Shown here one piece after another: positions 1-12,056 of a stretch of DNA of 64,000 nucleotides. A model generated the notes under the pieces. It saw only the letters and a program-made list of their open reading frames with translations. It was not told the origin of the DNA and searched no databases. Each line of letters opens with the position of its first letter. Position 1 is the stretch's first letter. The stretch lies in contig NW_006281102.1 of the NCBI RefSeq assembly GCF_000203795.2, forward strand, positions 1,478,582 to 1,542,581. Direction: 5' to 3'. A program made the translations under genes and the position numbers. This DNA is from Batrachochytrium dendrobatidis JAM81. Lineage: Eukaryota; Chytridiomycota; Chytridiomycetes; Rhizophydiales.

Positions 1-634
1 CACCGAAACCACGCTTTGATAATTGGAATGATAAAGTCTCTGTTAGATGAAAATACTATTGCGTCGACAGTTATTATTACGGTTAATATGGTCAAAATGT
101 CTGCAAGTTATATGGACTGAATCAGATTCAAAATTACAACCTTATTCACGTAAAATGAAATGTTTCTGTATTTATCTTAAAAACAATGATTGTACGTTTC
201 AGGAAAGTTGCAGATTGGACAAGCGTCAAAGATATGGGATGTATGAAACAGATATGTAATGTGAGCATTTGCTCTGCATTCTTGTACAAGAATGAGTACG
301 GATCAGACCAATCAACTAAAGAGCTCAGAGGGCAATTGCTATTCAGTAAATCTAGCAAAAACTGGTGCGAATCTTTTTTTTAAAAACTAGAATGCAAATA
401 TATCCAAGATTAGGATGCAACAAAGATGAGTTTGTAGAGTTTAATTATATGTGTATCATATGATGGGATTTGTATTTATTGAATTGATAATGTCAATCTG
501 GTAGAAAAGCGCAACAAATATTTAATCTGCTTATTCCAAAGCAAGTGTTTCATTCCATAAATACAACTGCTGCAGTTTAGTACTATGAATTAATAATTGG
601 TATATATATGTAGACCCTGAAAAGTTTACAACAA
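1..634. other. Intergenic, with a family A element end
   Basis: No convincing gene is visible. A family A terminal motif (ATTCACGTAAAATGAAA) begins at about 143, and a degenerate internal segment of the same family (aactagaatgcaaatata... then gattaggatgcaac) lies near 387-422. The short open frames here have no protein-like features. Confidence 0.5.
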
Positions 635-705
635 GCGCTAGTGGTTTAGTGGTAAAATTCATCGTTGCCATCGATGAGCCCCCGGTTCAATTCCGGGCTA
701 GCGCA
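635..705 (+). tRNA. tRNA-Gly (anticodon GCC)
   Basis: A 71-nt cloverleaf can be folded by eye. The acceptor stem GCGCTAG (635-641) pairs with CTAGCGC (698-704), with discriminator A705. The D arm contains TGGTTTAGTGGTA, the anticodon loop reads TTGCCAT and the T arm contains GGTTCAATTCC. No intron is present. A T-rich stretch (tgtttttgttttt) directly downstream fits an RNA polymerase III terminator. An identical copy lies on the minus strand at 43111-43181. Confidence 0.96.
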
Positions 706-1022
706 TGTTTTTGTTTTTACTACTCGACAAGATAAAACATTTTTTTGGTTATAAAACTTTGCTCCCATCATGTTTTGGAAATATTCTAATAGCATCAAGC
801 AGGCCGTTGTTGCAACAGACTGATGATTGCCAATAATTTATCGTTTATCTATTCATCCTCATTATCACCAGTCATAGTGGGTCGAGTTAGAGGGCTACAC
901 AATGCAAATCCTCTGCCATCAACAAATTTTGTTTTCTAAATAACACCCTTGCCACTCCACTTTAAAAGATAGCGTAAAAGTTCAGCTCATAATCAAGTCT
1001 ATTCGTGATACATGATGCTTGG
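706..1022. other. Intergenic gap
   Basis: AT-rich sequence between the tRNA and the 3' end of the DNAJC3-like gene. Apart from the Pol III T-run at the left edge I see no gene or repeat in it. Confidence 0.4.
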
Positions 1023-3199
1023 TTAGCCAAAGTGAAATTTGAATTGACCACCGCCCTGTCCACCAAATGGAAATCCGTGTTGATGGAATCCATCCTGATG
1101 GAAAAAGTTGTTACCACGGAATTGATTTCCACCTCCAGATGAATTGTTTGGATCCTACAACAATTTAGTATGCAATAAATCGGTCAACTACTAAATCAAC
1201 ACACACTACCAGATAATAAAAGTATACTCACGTTCGGATCATCGCCATTATCATACTGCTCCCTTAGCTCGTCATTGCCCAAAACTTCATAAGCTTGATT
1301 GATTTCGCTCATTTTTCGCTGAACTTGATCTCTAGATAAAGTGCCAGAATATTTATCTGGATGCCATTGCTGTGCCAATTTACGGAATGCTTTTTTGATT
1401 TCCTTTTTAGTAGCTGATCGTTGAACACCGAGAGTTTTGTAATAGTTTCGCATGCCTGCCTGTTTTTGAAGCTTCTGAGCCCTGTTATATCCTTCCGAAA
1501 TCTGCCATATTGCAAAATCAACAAAGTTAGGGCCGTGCAAAAATCAAAGTGTATAGTGATTATAGCAAATATTTCATACTCTTGGGTCATTCTTGTCGTA
1601 TTCATGTGCTTTTTGGAAATCCGAAATGGCTTCACGATAATCCTCTTTTTCTAGCAAAGCGTTGGCTCGTGTAATTAGAGCCTCCACATTTTCGGCATCC
1701 AACGAAAGCGTCCTCGAGCACCAATCAATGGCATCAATATCTTTGCGAAGCTACAGACAAAAGCATTGCACAAAATAATATAATGTTAAAGCCAGCCTTG
1801 GTTTCAAACATACCAGTGGTTGAACTTACAGCACCATAACCACGACAAGCATAGGAATAAACTTGAATATTCAAGCTATTTGCACCAATGCCCTCAAAAT
1901 CTTTTATAACACCATTTTGACCAAACAAAATGTCAATAACACTCCTCCATTTTCTTTTTTCGACAAAAGCAGCCATGTTCTTGAGCTCCTTATCCAGTTT
2001 CTTTACTCTTTTGAATTGCTTGATGCATTCTCGATGATCAGGATCCAGCCTTAAGCACTCTTTAGAGTTGGCTATAGATTCAGCAGTTTCGCCAAGCTCG
2101 AGATGCAGCAATGAAAGTTTTAGATACAGAGAGGTAGAATCGGGCTTGATCTTGGCACAGATTTTGTAGTCATTAATGGCAGATGCACGATCATTAAGCA
2201 AGAGAAAGCATTCGGCACGAGAAATTCGCGAGTTGTAATTGAATGTGGTCAGGGCTATAAGATTGTTAAGGTGCTCTACTGCTGCTTCACAATTTTTGGC
2301 CTGAAGGTGCTCATCTGCTTGAAGGGAGGCCTCTTTTGCATAAGAGATATCATTAATCTAATATATACAATCAATATTTTGGTTAAATCCAACCGACTTT
2401 AGACCTGAACCAGAACACTGATAAAAACTGGATATGGCTTAATAGGAGTCAACAAAAATACAGTATTTGCATACCAACGATATAACATCCTGCTTGGAGG
2501 AATCCGGATCAAACCACGACGATTCTTTTGATGCCTCGTCAATAGATCCTTCCAGTAGCAAAATCTTTGCCTTTTGCACACGAGACTATGCACCACATAG
2601 ATTCAGATAGTTGGAACGTTGAGAGAAATTTCAATCAATCCAAACATGAGTCTAGATTAGTAGAAATTCAATTCATGGCATGTTATTCAATCACTCGTTA
2701 CCGCAGTGTGGTCGGGCCTGAGTTCTAAAACTTTGCTAAAGTCTGCCAGGGCGTTTGGATAGCGGTTCAATGTCAAATAGGCAGCGGCTCTCTTAAAATA
2801 GTATATATACTCATTTGGCTCCAATGCTAAAGACGCACATTGTATATTAGCATTCATGACTGTAACAGATAGTCCACAGATATGGTATTGAAAGGCTTTG
2901 AAGCGTGCAATAAACACCAAACTGGTTGATGGAATGCAATGGAAACGAAAAAGGAATAGACTAGCAGTCACTTTCCAGTCCAACAAAACAGTAAAGAATA
3001 ATTCTGACAGACTTGGCTTACCGATAGCAGCCTCGAATTGATCCAAAGCTTTAAAAAAGTCCCCTGAACTCATGAGTTTCTTGGCATTGTCCATATGCTC
3101 GGAAGCTGTAGAAGTTGCACTGACAGATGCAGACAGTTGATGATACGAAAGTAGCAACAGCCATAGTAAGGAAAGCGAATTCACCAGCATTGTTGGCAC
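1023..3199 (-). CDS. DNAJC3/P58IPK-type ER co-chaperone (TPR repeats plus J domain)
   Basis: Seven exons, read on the minus strand: 3199-3022, 2826-2702, 2585-2475, 2357-1830, 1750-1580, 1501-1232 and 1154-1023. All frames join, giving 504 residues, the length of animal DNAJC3. Residues 1 to about 28 form a signal peptide (LLWLLLLSYHQLSASVSA). TPR repeats follow from about 35 to 375, for example FEAAIALEPNEYIYYFKRAA and AINDYKICAKIKPDSTSLYL. The J domain lies at about 386-455 with NYYKTLGV and the HPD motif. The Gly/Phe-rich tail ends GGQFKFHFG, the usual end of this family. DNAJC3 proteins bind unfolded clients in the ER lumen through the TPRs and stimulate BiP ATPase through HPD. An in-frame ATG at 3190 is an alternative start. 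The overall match of layout and length makes the identification firm. Confidence 0.93.
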
Positions 3200-4213
3200 T
3201 AGCCCTGCTTATCCGTTTAAAAAGGTTGAATGCTGCTTAGGGAACCTTCAAGATTTATGTTCAAGATTGTTTTACAGCCGCATTCACGCAAAATGAAACT
3301 TTTCTGCATCTTGCATCGACTTTTAGATAATCAATGCTTAAATATGCATTGTGCTTTCCTAATGCAAATTGATTTTTTAATAGACAGCGTCCGTCATATT
3401 ATACTCACAATCAAGCTCTATAGACTCATTCTTGTTGTATTTTAGTCTTGGATACGCTCACATTCTAGTTCAATCCAGCTTATACTTTTACATATTCATC
3501 TTTATTTTCCCATATGTTTTATGGCTTTTTGATGTGGATCTGTATGCTATCAATCAAAACCATGCATATATCTGACCATTTTCAATTGGCAACTTTTAAA
3601 CCACTCGAAATAAACTCGAGTATCTCAAATCTTCTAGATGCATGGCAGTATGAATCAATGCGGTGGTTTAAAAAAATCTACAATACTTTCCAGTTGCACA
3701 AGCCAGCAAAAACCCAGACTATCGAAATAAAGATCAATTTAAACTATGTATATATACGCTTACTACAATCGTATTCATGTAAAATGAAACACTAAATAAA
3801 TGTCAAAATACATGATAAACAGTCTCATATTTGGTGCCAATCTTACTGGACAATATTGTTTTTAAGCTCTTGGTTTACTAATCTTCATGCTCATTCTTGT
3901 ACAGAAATACAGAGCGAATGTTCACATCACATTCCATACCTTTTCAACCTCCAACTTTCCTCTCCTCCAAAACAAACATTTGAAGTAAACATTGCGTGAC
4001 TGGCATGTATGTTACATTCCTGAGATATGTTGAACTAAAACGTATCTGATATTAGGATACAACAGAGTTTCAATAAAAAATCAATTTACAATAATAACGA
4101 ATATGTAACGATTGTTTATTCCGGAGCAAAATAAAGGCTCCAACTGCAAGATAAATACAGAAAAGTGTTTCATTTTAAGTGAATACGGCTGTAAGTGTAC
4201 TAAGTTGGTAATC
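3200..4213. other. Intergenic, two family A element copies
   Basis: This gap is mostly element-derived. One terminal motif starts at about 3280 (GCATTCACGCAAAATGAAAC) and a complete element occupies 3771-4186. The right end of that element is only 28 bp past the stop codon of the ankyrin gene, so it probably lies in its 3' UTR. Confidence 0.6.
3771..4186. mobile_element. Family A TIR element (MITE-like), complete copy, 416 bp
   Basis: It starts GTATTCATGTAAAATGAAAC at 3771 and ends with the inverted form, gtttcattttaagtgaatac, at 4186. Between the ends it carries the family's internal landmarks: ...acatgataaacagtctcat near the left end, ...acgtatctgatattaggatac in the middle, and tattccggagcaaaataaag followed by tgcaagataaatacag near the right end. 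There is no coding capacity, so it is a non-autonomous element. The same landmarks recur in the other copies in this window. Confidence 0.8.
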
Positions 4214-7200
4214 TTATCCAGATGTCTCAAACCGCTTGATGCGATCTCTCACGCTTGCTGTTTTTGACATTGCCCCAGATATATTATTTGAAAATTCTAA
4301 ATCTGCTCGTAAAATAAAACTACTGTTTGCTTGAGGTTGAGGAGTAGACAATGGTTCTTCGGCAATTGCTTCGTTTGGTTTTGGAATGATTTTGGACGAG
4401 TAGTGTGGTTTTTGCTGCGATGGTGTAGACATGGGTTTGTCTGGTGATGTTGTCGTGCTCGATATGCCTGGCTTTGTATCCACAGCAGTTTGAGAATTCA
4501 ATGCTCTTCGTGGAGCAGCCGAATTGGCCTGTCCAGTAAACCCGCCAAGTCGTCGCAGTGGAGATTGCTTGGTCTGAGGCATATTTGCTTCAACAATACC
4601 AGGTCGGTTAAATGCCTGCCTGATCGAATCAACAGTTCCAGTTGCAACCACTTCATCTTGCGGCGGCTGGGCACCAACATATTTGGGTTTCATCTCAAAT
4701 GAAGACTCGGATGACCTCATTTCTTTAAACTCTCCCTTTTTAGATGAGTGCGATATTAAAGATGGTATTATTCCGGTTCTGGATGGAGATTCTGGATCTC
4801 GCACAAGCTTGGATGCACGACGAGACAGTTCAGATGGTCGTCGCAACACTTCGCCCGACTTCACCAATCCACTCACTTCTGGCCCATTGGCTGGTCTCAT
4901 CCATGGAAAATCACTAGTGATTTGATCATGTGTTCTTGTTTGTGACCCATTCCTAAGTCGAGTCTTTCTGGACGCAAACGTGTCCAGTCCAGCCGATGAA
5001 GAAAGTGGGTCTTGTGAATTTGCTGAAACTTCCAAATTGGATACGTGGCTTTCATCAGGAACTTGTAATGTTTGGGATTCCTTAAGTGGGGACGACTCAT
5101 TTTGAACTTTCTTGGCATCTCGATGTTTTGTAGAAACTGCTACCAGAGTATTCGACTGTGATTTTACCGCCTCCGTAATCGTTTCCGACTCTTTACTTGA
5201 TCCAGCCATAAAGTTGACTGTATTAGTTTTATGCTTTGATAAGGTATCCTGTACTTCTGATGTTGGCAAAGCGTCTGTTTTACGTTTGTAAAGTGACTCC
5301 ATGCTGCTTTTACTGCTGGATCTGCTAAGATTAGGAGGATCGGGTGGTACAGTTCCTGGCTTATTAAACTTTTCTTTGAGTCGACCAAACAATGACATAC
5401 TTGTTGAAGCTTCAGGTTTGGTATTGTGTAGTACTGCAGATGTTGGTGCTTCTGGCGCTTTCTTTTGCGATTCCTGAATACGTGGCAAATCTTTGCTCGT
5501 ATTGTCAGATCCAACAGTTTCGAGTTTTGTATTTGAAAAATCAGTGTTCAAATGTGATGCCGTCAATAAATCAGGTGTGCATGAAACGAATCCAAGCGAT
5601 GTTGGATTGTGCAATTGAGTCTCTAAATCCTCGATAGATTGAGTGGATTTCATGCCATCCAAAAATCCATAGATTCCCCTTGAAACTTTAGCTGGTTTTG
5701 ACGCTATTTTAGCATTCGTTTCAGCGTCTTTGATTGTTGATTGGTGTTGTTCCGTAACTTTGTGTGATGCAGATAATTTTTTTGCTAGTGATGGCGAACT
5801 TGAACAAGTCAAAGTACTAGATTGAATCGCAGCAGTCATTCTAGATTTGGGTGAAGTAGGAACGGGTATTCTTGAAATCAAACCAAGCGTGGAAGGTGTA
5901 TTAGAAGCCACGCTTTGTGAGCTGGTCGTTTCTGTCAAATTCTTTTGTGGGATACCACTCTTGCCATTACATTGGTCTGTTAAAACATTTGTAGAAGCAA
6001 CAGTGGTTATTTTTTCTGATTCAATAGTTTGGGATTCCTCAGTTGCATGCAGAGTGTTTTGGGCTGGCGTTGTTTGTTGTCGCTTTGATTCTATAGATAA
6101 TCTAGTCTCTAAATTGGATCGAGGTGTGGACAAGGTGTCTATTAATTTTAATGCATTGGATGCTTTGTTTTGAGTTGATTCTGTTTCAGTCAATACATCT
6201 GCCTTGTTTTGATGAATCGACGCATCGCTCGAGTCACCTTTGCTTAATGTTATATTACTTTCAACAAATTGATTCGAATTTCCATTACTGATTCTCAGAG
6301 CCCCAGGTACTGGATCGAGTATAGCAGATACAACTGTATTGCTTGAGTAGCAGGCAGCTGGTTGATTGATTTCAGTTGATCTCTTGAAACTTTCAGATTG
6401 ATGTTCTTGAGCCAACCCTGAAAAGGCTTTCTCTGATTGCTGTAGAGTTGAACTTACTTTTTCTAAATCTATAATATTTTTACTGGGTTCAGTGTATGTA
6501 GTTGATTCTTTTTGTGATAAATGTGTTGATATAGACCCTGATATCTGCGGTGTTGATGAAGATACAGAGTTTAGCTCATCAGAATTTGAGCAAAGAACTG
6601 GAGATGTGATTACATTGCCCTCAGCGAGCACTAGTCAATTGGAGTTCAAATCAAAAAATACATCTTTAGCCTTCATTTCATAGTACAATAGCAACAGCAG
6701 TGCCATCTCTACTCAATGCATAGATGCTTTGGTATCAGTAAAAACAAGACAGTTACTAGCACATTAAGTGATGCTAATTTAAATAATCCATATGAAGCTG
6801 TTGTATATTTAAATCAATGTTGGAATGTGCAAATCACTTACGTGCCGACGGATCTACACTTCGAGAATTGGCTACCAAATCTCCCATGAGTGATTTATCA
6901 GCATCTTCGGGATCTTTACGTCTTAGTGCAGACTTCATCATTGATGGTGCATGACTAAACCCAAACGGCATAGATTTATGTTCCTTTGATCGATGCTTTT
7001 TTTGTCCAGCAATCTCATCGATTTCATCATCGTCGCTCTCTTCCAAATCGTCCAAATCGCCTTCATCTATATAATTATTATCTACTTCATAGACATTTTG
7101 CGGTGGAGGCGGATATTTAGTTTTTAAAGTTTGAAACAATGCTGCGATTTGGTCTTGCTTGCCATCAAACGCAATATCCTCGGGAATCTCATCGTCCTCA

Positions 7201-9271
7201 TTCAATGGAATCAAATCAATTGGTCCATCAATAGGATAAAGCCAATCTGCGCATTCTGGCTTGGATATATTTTCGGCTTCCGTGCCATAGACGCCTTGAC
7301 ATCTCCCAAGCAACTCAATGATTGGAATGTTTCCCTCTGCCGATGCGCAATGTAATGGTGTCCAGCCTTCACAGTCACGAACATTCACTGCTACATGTGC
7401 CTCCTGTAGCAACATCAATGCAATATCATATGCAGCATGACTACAAGCAAGGTGTAGTGGTGTAAGTCCTTGTTGCGGCGAAAACAAACTATTTACATCA
7501 ATACGCTTAGATGAATCTACTGGTAAATCGAGTCCCAGTAACGATCGCACCAAATCACATCGATTTACAGTCGGATCATCGTTGTGCTGACAAAGGTGCA
7601 GAATCATTGTGGAGGGGTCAAATCCAACTGTTTTTTTGGATTTAGGTTTCAAAGGTGGTGGCTGTTTAAATGACTGTGCCAAACTTTTAGATGCATCTTG
7701 ATTGCGGGATAATTCACCAATACGAAAATCGCCATTGACTGTGCCAGATTTAGTTAGTTTTCGTAAACGACTGTCCCGCGGTGAGCCCGGCTCAATAGAT
7801 GATGATGCAGAATCGGCTCGTTGGCGACTGGAACTATCCCAAGAACTGCTTTTGGAATGAGATCCAGAAGGTTCGGAAATGACTCTGGGTGATGCATTTG
7901 GCACTGCCTGCAGCCTCAAGTCTAGTATGTCATTTCTTTTGTCAGAAATTTCCTTTGCTGCACCGTGATGTTTAGCTTGATCGACTATATTTTAGAATGG
8001 CACAGGATTGTATAGATCAAATGTTGATAAATAGTCAAACATAGAGTTAGCAATCCAGATCGTGGTTGAATAGATTTAAATATGGACTTTTATATATCAC
8101 CGCTTTCCAAATTGCATACAGCATGATTAAAGCAGAGTAAATTCAATCTTATCATAATGTACCCATGCTATAAAACTGATGCTTCCTGATTCACGTAGTT
8201 CAAATACATACTTTCAGTAACCGTCTCAAACATCTTTCTGGTGCAATCATCGTCAGCACAGTCCACCGGTCGATACTTTCTTTCATTGAATTTTCCTGGC
8301 GCAGCACCCAATTCTAAAAGCCTCTTGACTAACTCGCTCATTCCTAAAAATGATGCCAAATGCAGCACAGTATTGCCATTTCCCCAGATCCGACCCATAA
8401 ACTCGTAAAGAACCTTTCGTGCATCTATTTCATCTGTTACATGAACTACAAAGTCTAAAATCACCATGGCTATTTCTTCGTCTCCCAAGATACATGCTAT
8501 TTGAATGGCATTGAGGTGTTCCATGCTGAGTGTATTAGAATTCAAGTAGATCGTGGATAATCACGTTTGTATTGGCATGCCAGGGGACAGTCATAACCAG
8601 TATTACACAAGGTTAGTCGATGAGCAATGATAATATAAGACGTTAGGATAAATTCATTGCCAGCTCCAAATGATGCAATAAAAATAGAATGGGCAGTGGT
8701 GTAGGATGGGCTGTAATCTCATATACTTGAAGATTGTAGATACAACGAGAATATCATGGCATTCACAAACTCCAAGCATGCCAAAACACACCTATATAGA
8801 ATACTGAATTCTATTTACCAGCATGCATACTCCAATGCAGTTACATACCAGAAAAGTAGAAATAAAAGGATATGGCAAAGCAAGATAGACAATGAACATG
8901 TACCTTGGACCTAGAAGCTCATGAGCGTCTTGCATAACCTCTGGATCATGCTTATAAAAGTTGTCTCGATTTGGATAGGAAGTGGTCAGCAGCATCTGCA
9001 ATACGGCAGTAGAGGACGAATAAAGACTAAACACATTCTTGAGATGGTCTGTATCGCCTTCATTGACAGCAGTAAACACGGCGCGCTCCAATGCCATTGG
9101 GTCGTCTAGGCTGACACCCAACATGTCAGACATTGCAGTACTATCCATGGGCTTTGCAGATAATAGTTCGTTGCTATTAAAACTAAGCGAGGTTTCTGAC
9201 AGAGACTTTTCCTGGTTCTGTTGTAGTTCCATCAAGGAATCCTGCATCTCCTGGTCTGCAAGTGTGGTCAT
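4214..9271 (-). CDS. Large ankyrin-repeat protein with long disordered C-terminal half
   Basis: Four exons: 9271-8904, 8525-8212, 7921-6842 and 6630-4214. All phases join, giving 1,392 residues. Ankyrin-type helices appear at about 125-200 (NAIQIACILGDEEIAMVIL, GNTVLHLASFLGMSELVKR) and about 385-445 (GLTPLHLACSHAAYDIALML, GWTPLHCASAEGNIPIIELL). Between them KKTVGF at about residue 324 fits a PP1-docking RVxF pattern. An acidic stretch (DDLEESDDDEIDEI) follows the second block. The last 800 residues are Ser/Thr/Gln-rich and probably disordered, ending KTASVRDRIKRFETSG. Ankyrin plus RVxF recalls MYPT-type PP1 targeting subunits, but the usual order (RVxF just before continuous repeats) is not kept, so no orthologue is claimed. 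An in-frame ATG at 9391 could extend the N terminus by 40 residues; 9271 was preferred because the extra part has no recognisable feature. Confidence 0.72.
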
Positions 9272-9989
9272 GCTATAGCTATGTATTTGCAAAGCCGTGT
9301 TTGACCTGGCAGGCTTACAGACTTGTTTTTTGATATAGATTTGGCTTGGAAGAAAAAGTCGCGTCGTTTTGGCAGTAAATATCTCCGCCATATCATCATG
9401 GTATGATTTTGGGTAAATATCAAGCCATCAGTGTTGATTGTATATTTCAGCAACTTGGTGTCTAAAATGATTTTTTCTAGTAGCCCCATTTATTTCTGAA
9501 AAAGTTGGTTTGCTAATCTCAAATAAACGTTTGGATCAAATTGAAAAGCAACTGATATTCATCCAAGTGAAAATGATTATTTAGATGAATTTATGTTAAA
9601 ATAAACTTGAATGCAGGAGCTGACATGACCTACCGACCTTTGTGATACGATTTTGATTTTACTGTCAGTTGGGACTGATATCGCTGGTATGCTACTTGCA
9701 AAGGGTCAAGTAGTCAGGCTATATGATCAGCTCTTATCTTCTCAAACATTTGCTTCACGAAACAAAGACGCTAATTGGATAAACTATCGCAAGCTAGATA
9801 TATTGGGGCCAATTTGAAACTATACAATTATAAAAGTATCAAAGTGGTTTGCATATAATCACTCATTATTAAGAAATCTAAATAGATAACATCATATTTT
9901 AAAAGTTTATTTTCAAAAACAACAAGCAAAACCATAAAGGAAAATAAAAATTGAAAGCTAAACATCCCAAGTTACACCAGTAAACAGTA
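9272..9989. other. Intergenic gap
   Basis: AT-rich spacer between two convergently spaced minus-strand genes. It holds the promoter side of the ankyrin gene and the 3' side of the NTF2/Jupiter gene. I see no gene or repeat in it. Confidence 0.4.
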
Positions 9990-11669
9990 TTAGCCAAAAG
10001 TAATACTAGAACCACCTCCAGGAGCCTTAAGAACACGGCTGGAAGGACGAGTACCATTCAAATGCTCATTACTCATAGCGTTGGGATCACGACGGCCGCT
10101 ACGGAAAGCAGCATTGGGCAAAGGCTGATCTTCAAAGGGGTTGGTTGAGCGAGGAATAGAGGCGACAGAAGAGCGAGCAGATTGAGCAGCAGCGTGCTTG
10201 ACAGTCTCAGGAGTCTCAGATCCAAACGAAAACTGAGACTGGTTAGAGGCAGAGTTGATCTTTCGGCCAGTATGCAGAGTGTTATGGTGGTGGTTAGGCG
10301 AGTCGGGCAAAGCATTGACATCCGATCCAAACGAGAATTGAGACTTGTTGGTATCACCATAAACACGACGACCCATGCCATGAGTAGAATTGGTGGCATG
10401 ACGTTGACCAACAGTGGAGGAGTCATCTCCAAAGGAAAACTGCGATTCATTGGTCTTTCCAGCATAGGCACGACGGCCACCAATGGAGTGGGTAGTCTGA
10501 CTAGATGCGTTACTGGAGGTCTCTTCAGCAACATCGTCAAGAGAGGACTCTGCAAATTGGCGAACCATGTCTGCATTAGCCTGGGCAGTAGCTTGGGAGG
10601 AATAGGCTGAACGAATGGGCTGATCATCTCCAAAAATATTGCTAGAATGACCACCAGACGGTTGCAAAACGCGAGTAGAGGGACGTGCTACGTTCTTGGT
10701 TTCTTCAGGGAAAACAGACGACATGGCCGATGAGCGACGAGAAGCAGCATAAGACGACGCAGCAGTGTCTGGCTCCAAGCCAAAGACATCCGATTTTTGG
10801 CGATTGTTGCTAGCGCGGATGGGCAGTTCTTCACCTTGAGGATACATGCCTTGAGCAGCCGTACGTCCCTTGACGGGAGTGGCAGGCTTGTTCTCCATGG
10901 CATCTTTCAACCACCAATTCAAACATAAATAGTATAAACATGTTCAGACTAAATTAGAAACCAGACAGATTTCACATCCATAAATTGCAATATGCATCTC
11001 ATGATTAGTTACCACGCTGAGCGTTAGAAAGTCCAGCAGAAGTTTCAACTCTCAAAAGAACATTGGAGTCAAGAATAGAGTCTTGAAGACTGTTAACAAT
11101 AGATCCGTCAAGGACAGGAAGCTGCACCTCGGATGCATTAGCCTTGCAGTACAGAGATCTGGGCAGGACACCAGCCTGGCGCAATACAGAGGCTTGGTCC
11201 CAGTAAACTCTCTTGGAGACAATCTTTCCAGTCTCGTCAAAGGAGAGAATAGTCACCTTGATATAATCCCGTTCGAGTCGTATCAGTAGTCATTAGAAAC
11301 CATAATGGATTTTTCTCAAAGTGTTCATCAGCCAATAGTTACCATGGGGAAAACAATCTGCTTTTTGGTTGGGCGAACACCAGGAAGCAGCCAGTCAATA
11401 GGGTCCGTGTGGATCAACCGCACAATGGACTCTTCAACGACAGACTGGTCACCAACCATACGGGATAGGATCTGCTCGTTCTCGATGATATGAGACTGTC
11501 GGCCAACATTTTTGACAAACTCCTCAATGGCTCGCTTGCCCTGTGCACCTGCAGCAGTAGGAACATACAGAATCGAAGCGCCATCTGCAAAGTGCATTCC
11601 GACTTGTTGAGAAACAGAAGATGATGGGCGGGAAAGAGACGACTTGTGGGCTTCTAGTACAGACAGCAT
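9990..11669 (-). CDS. NTF2/SnoaL-like domain fused to Jupiter/HN1-type motifs
   Basis: Three exons: 11669-11343, 11256-11013 and 10903-9990, giving 494 residues. Residues 1-190 resemble fungal NTF2-like/SnoaL-like proteins: an early acidic core (IEEFVKNVG...) and the hallmark ILSFDETGKIVSKRVYWDQA, followed by SVLRQAGVLP. The C-terminal 300 residues are low in complexity. RPSTRVLQPSGGHSSNIFGD lies at about 264 and RPSSRVLKAPGGGSSITFG at the very end; both match the Arg-Val-Leu...Pro-Gly-Gly...Phe-Gly motif of Jupiter/HN1 microtubule-associated proteins. Between them are three repeats of about 45 residues ending in SQFSFG (ESQFSFGDD, KSQFSFGSD, QSQFSFGSE). The start at 11669 directly follows a possible acceptor (TTATACAG), so an upstream exon is possible. 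The domain calls are by eye; the pairing is the interesting part. Confidence 0.7.
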
Positions 11670-12056
11670 TCTGTATAAATGCAAGTAATAGAAATAAAAT
11701 GAGTTGGATATGAGCAAATGCTACGACATTAAAGGGTCGCATTGCTAGCAATATTAGCACCAGCCAGCAACAAATGCTACTATCCAGTCCACTTTTAAAT
11801 ATACTATCGCAATAAAAGTAGCAGTGCATATGCTTATATTGATATTCATCAAGATACCCGCTCAAGGAACTGGATCCACACCCAACAGCAGTAATACCTA
11901 CAACGTCCGACAAACTTACAATAACTAAATCTTCTAAATTCGGACAATCTGTTTATAAAATCATTTATACTCGATGCAACCGTGTCTTCAGGTGTACAGC
12001 ATTATCATGGCTTATTATTAGATTTCGATACTATCTGAATCTTGTTGATTGGCTCT

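Noticed and set aside
10073..10654. 193-codon overlapping frame and a 142-codon antisense frame within the Jupiter-motif exon
   Set aside because: Both arise from the repetitive composition of the true coding frame; their translations are Leu- or Ser-rich without features.
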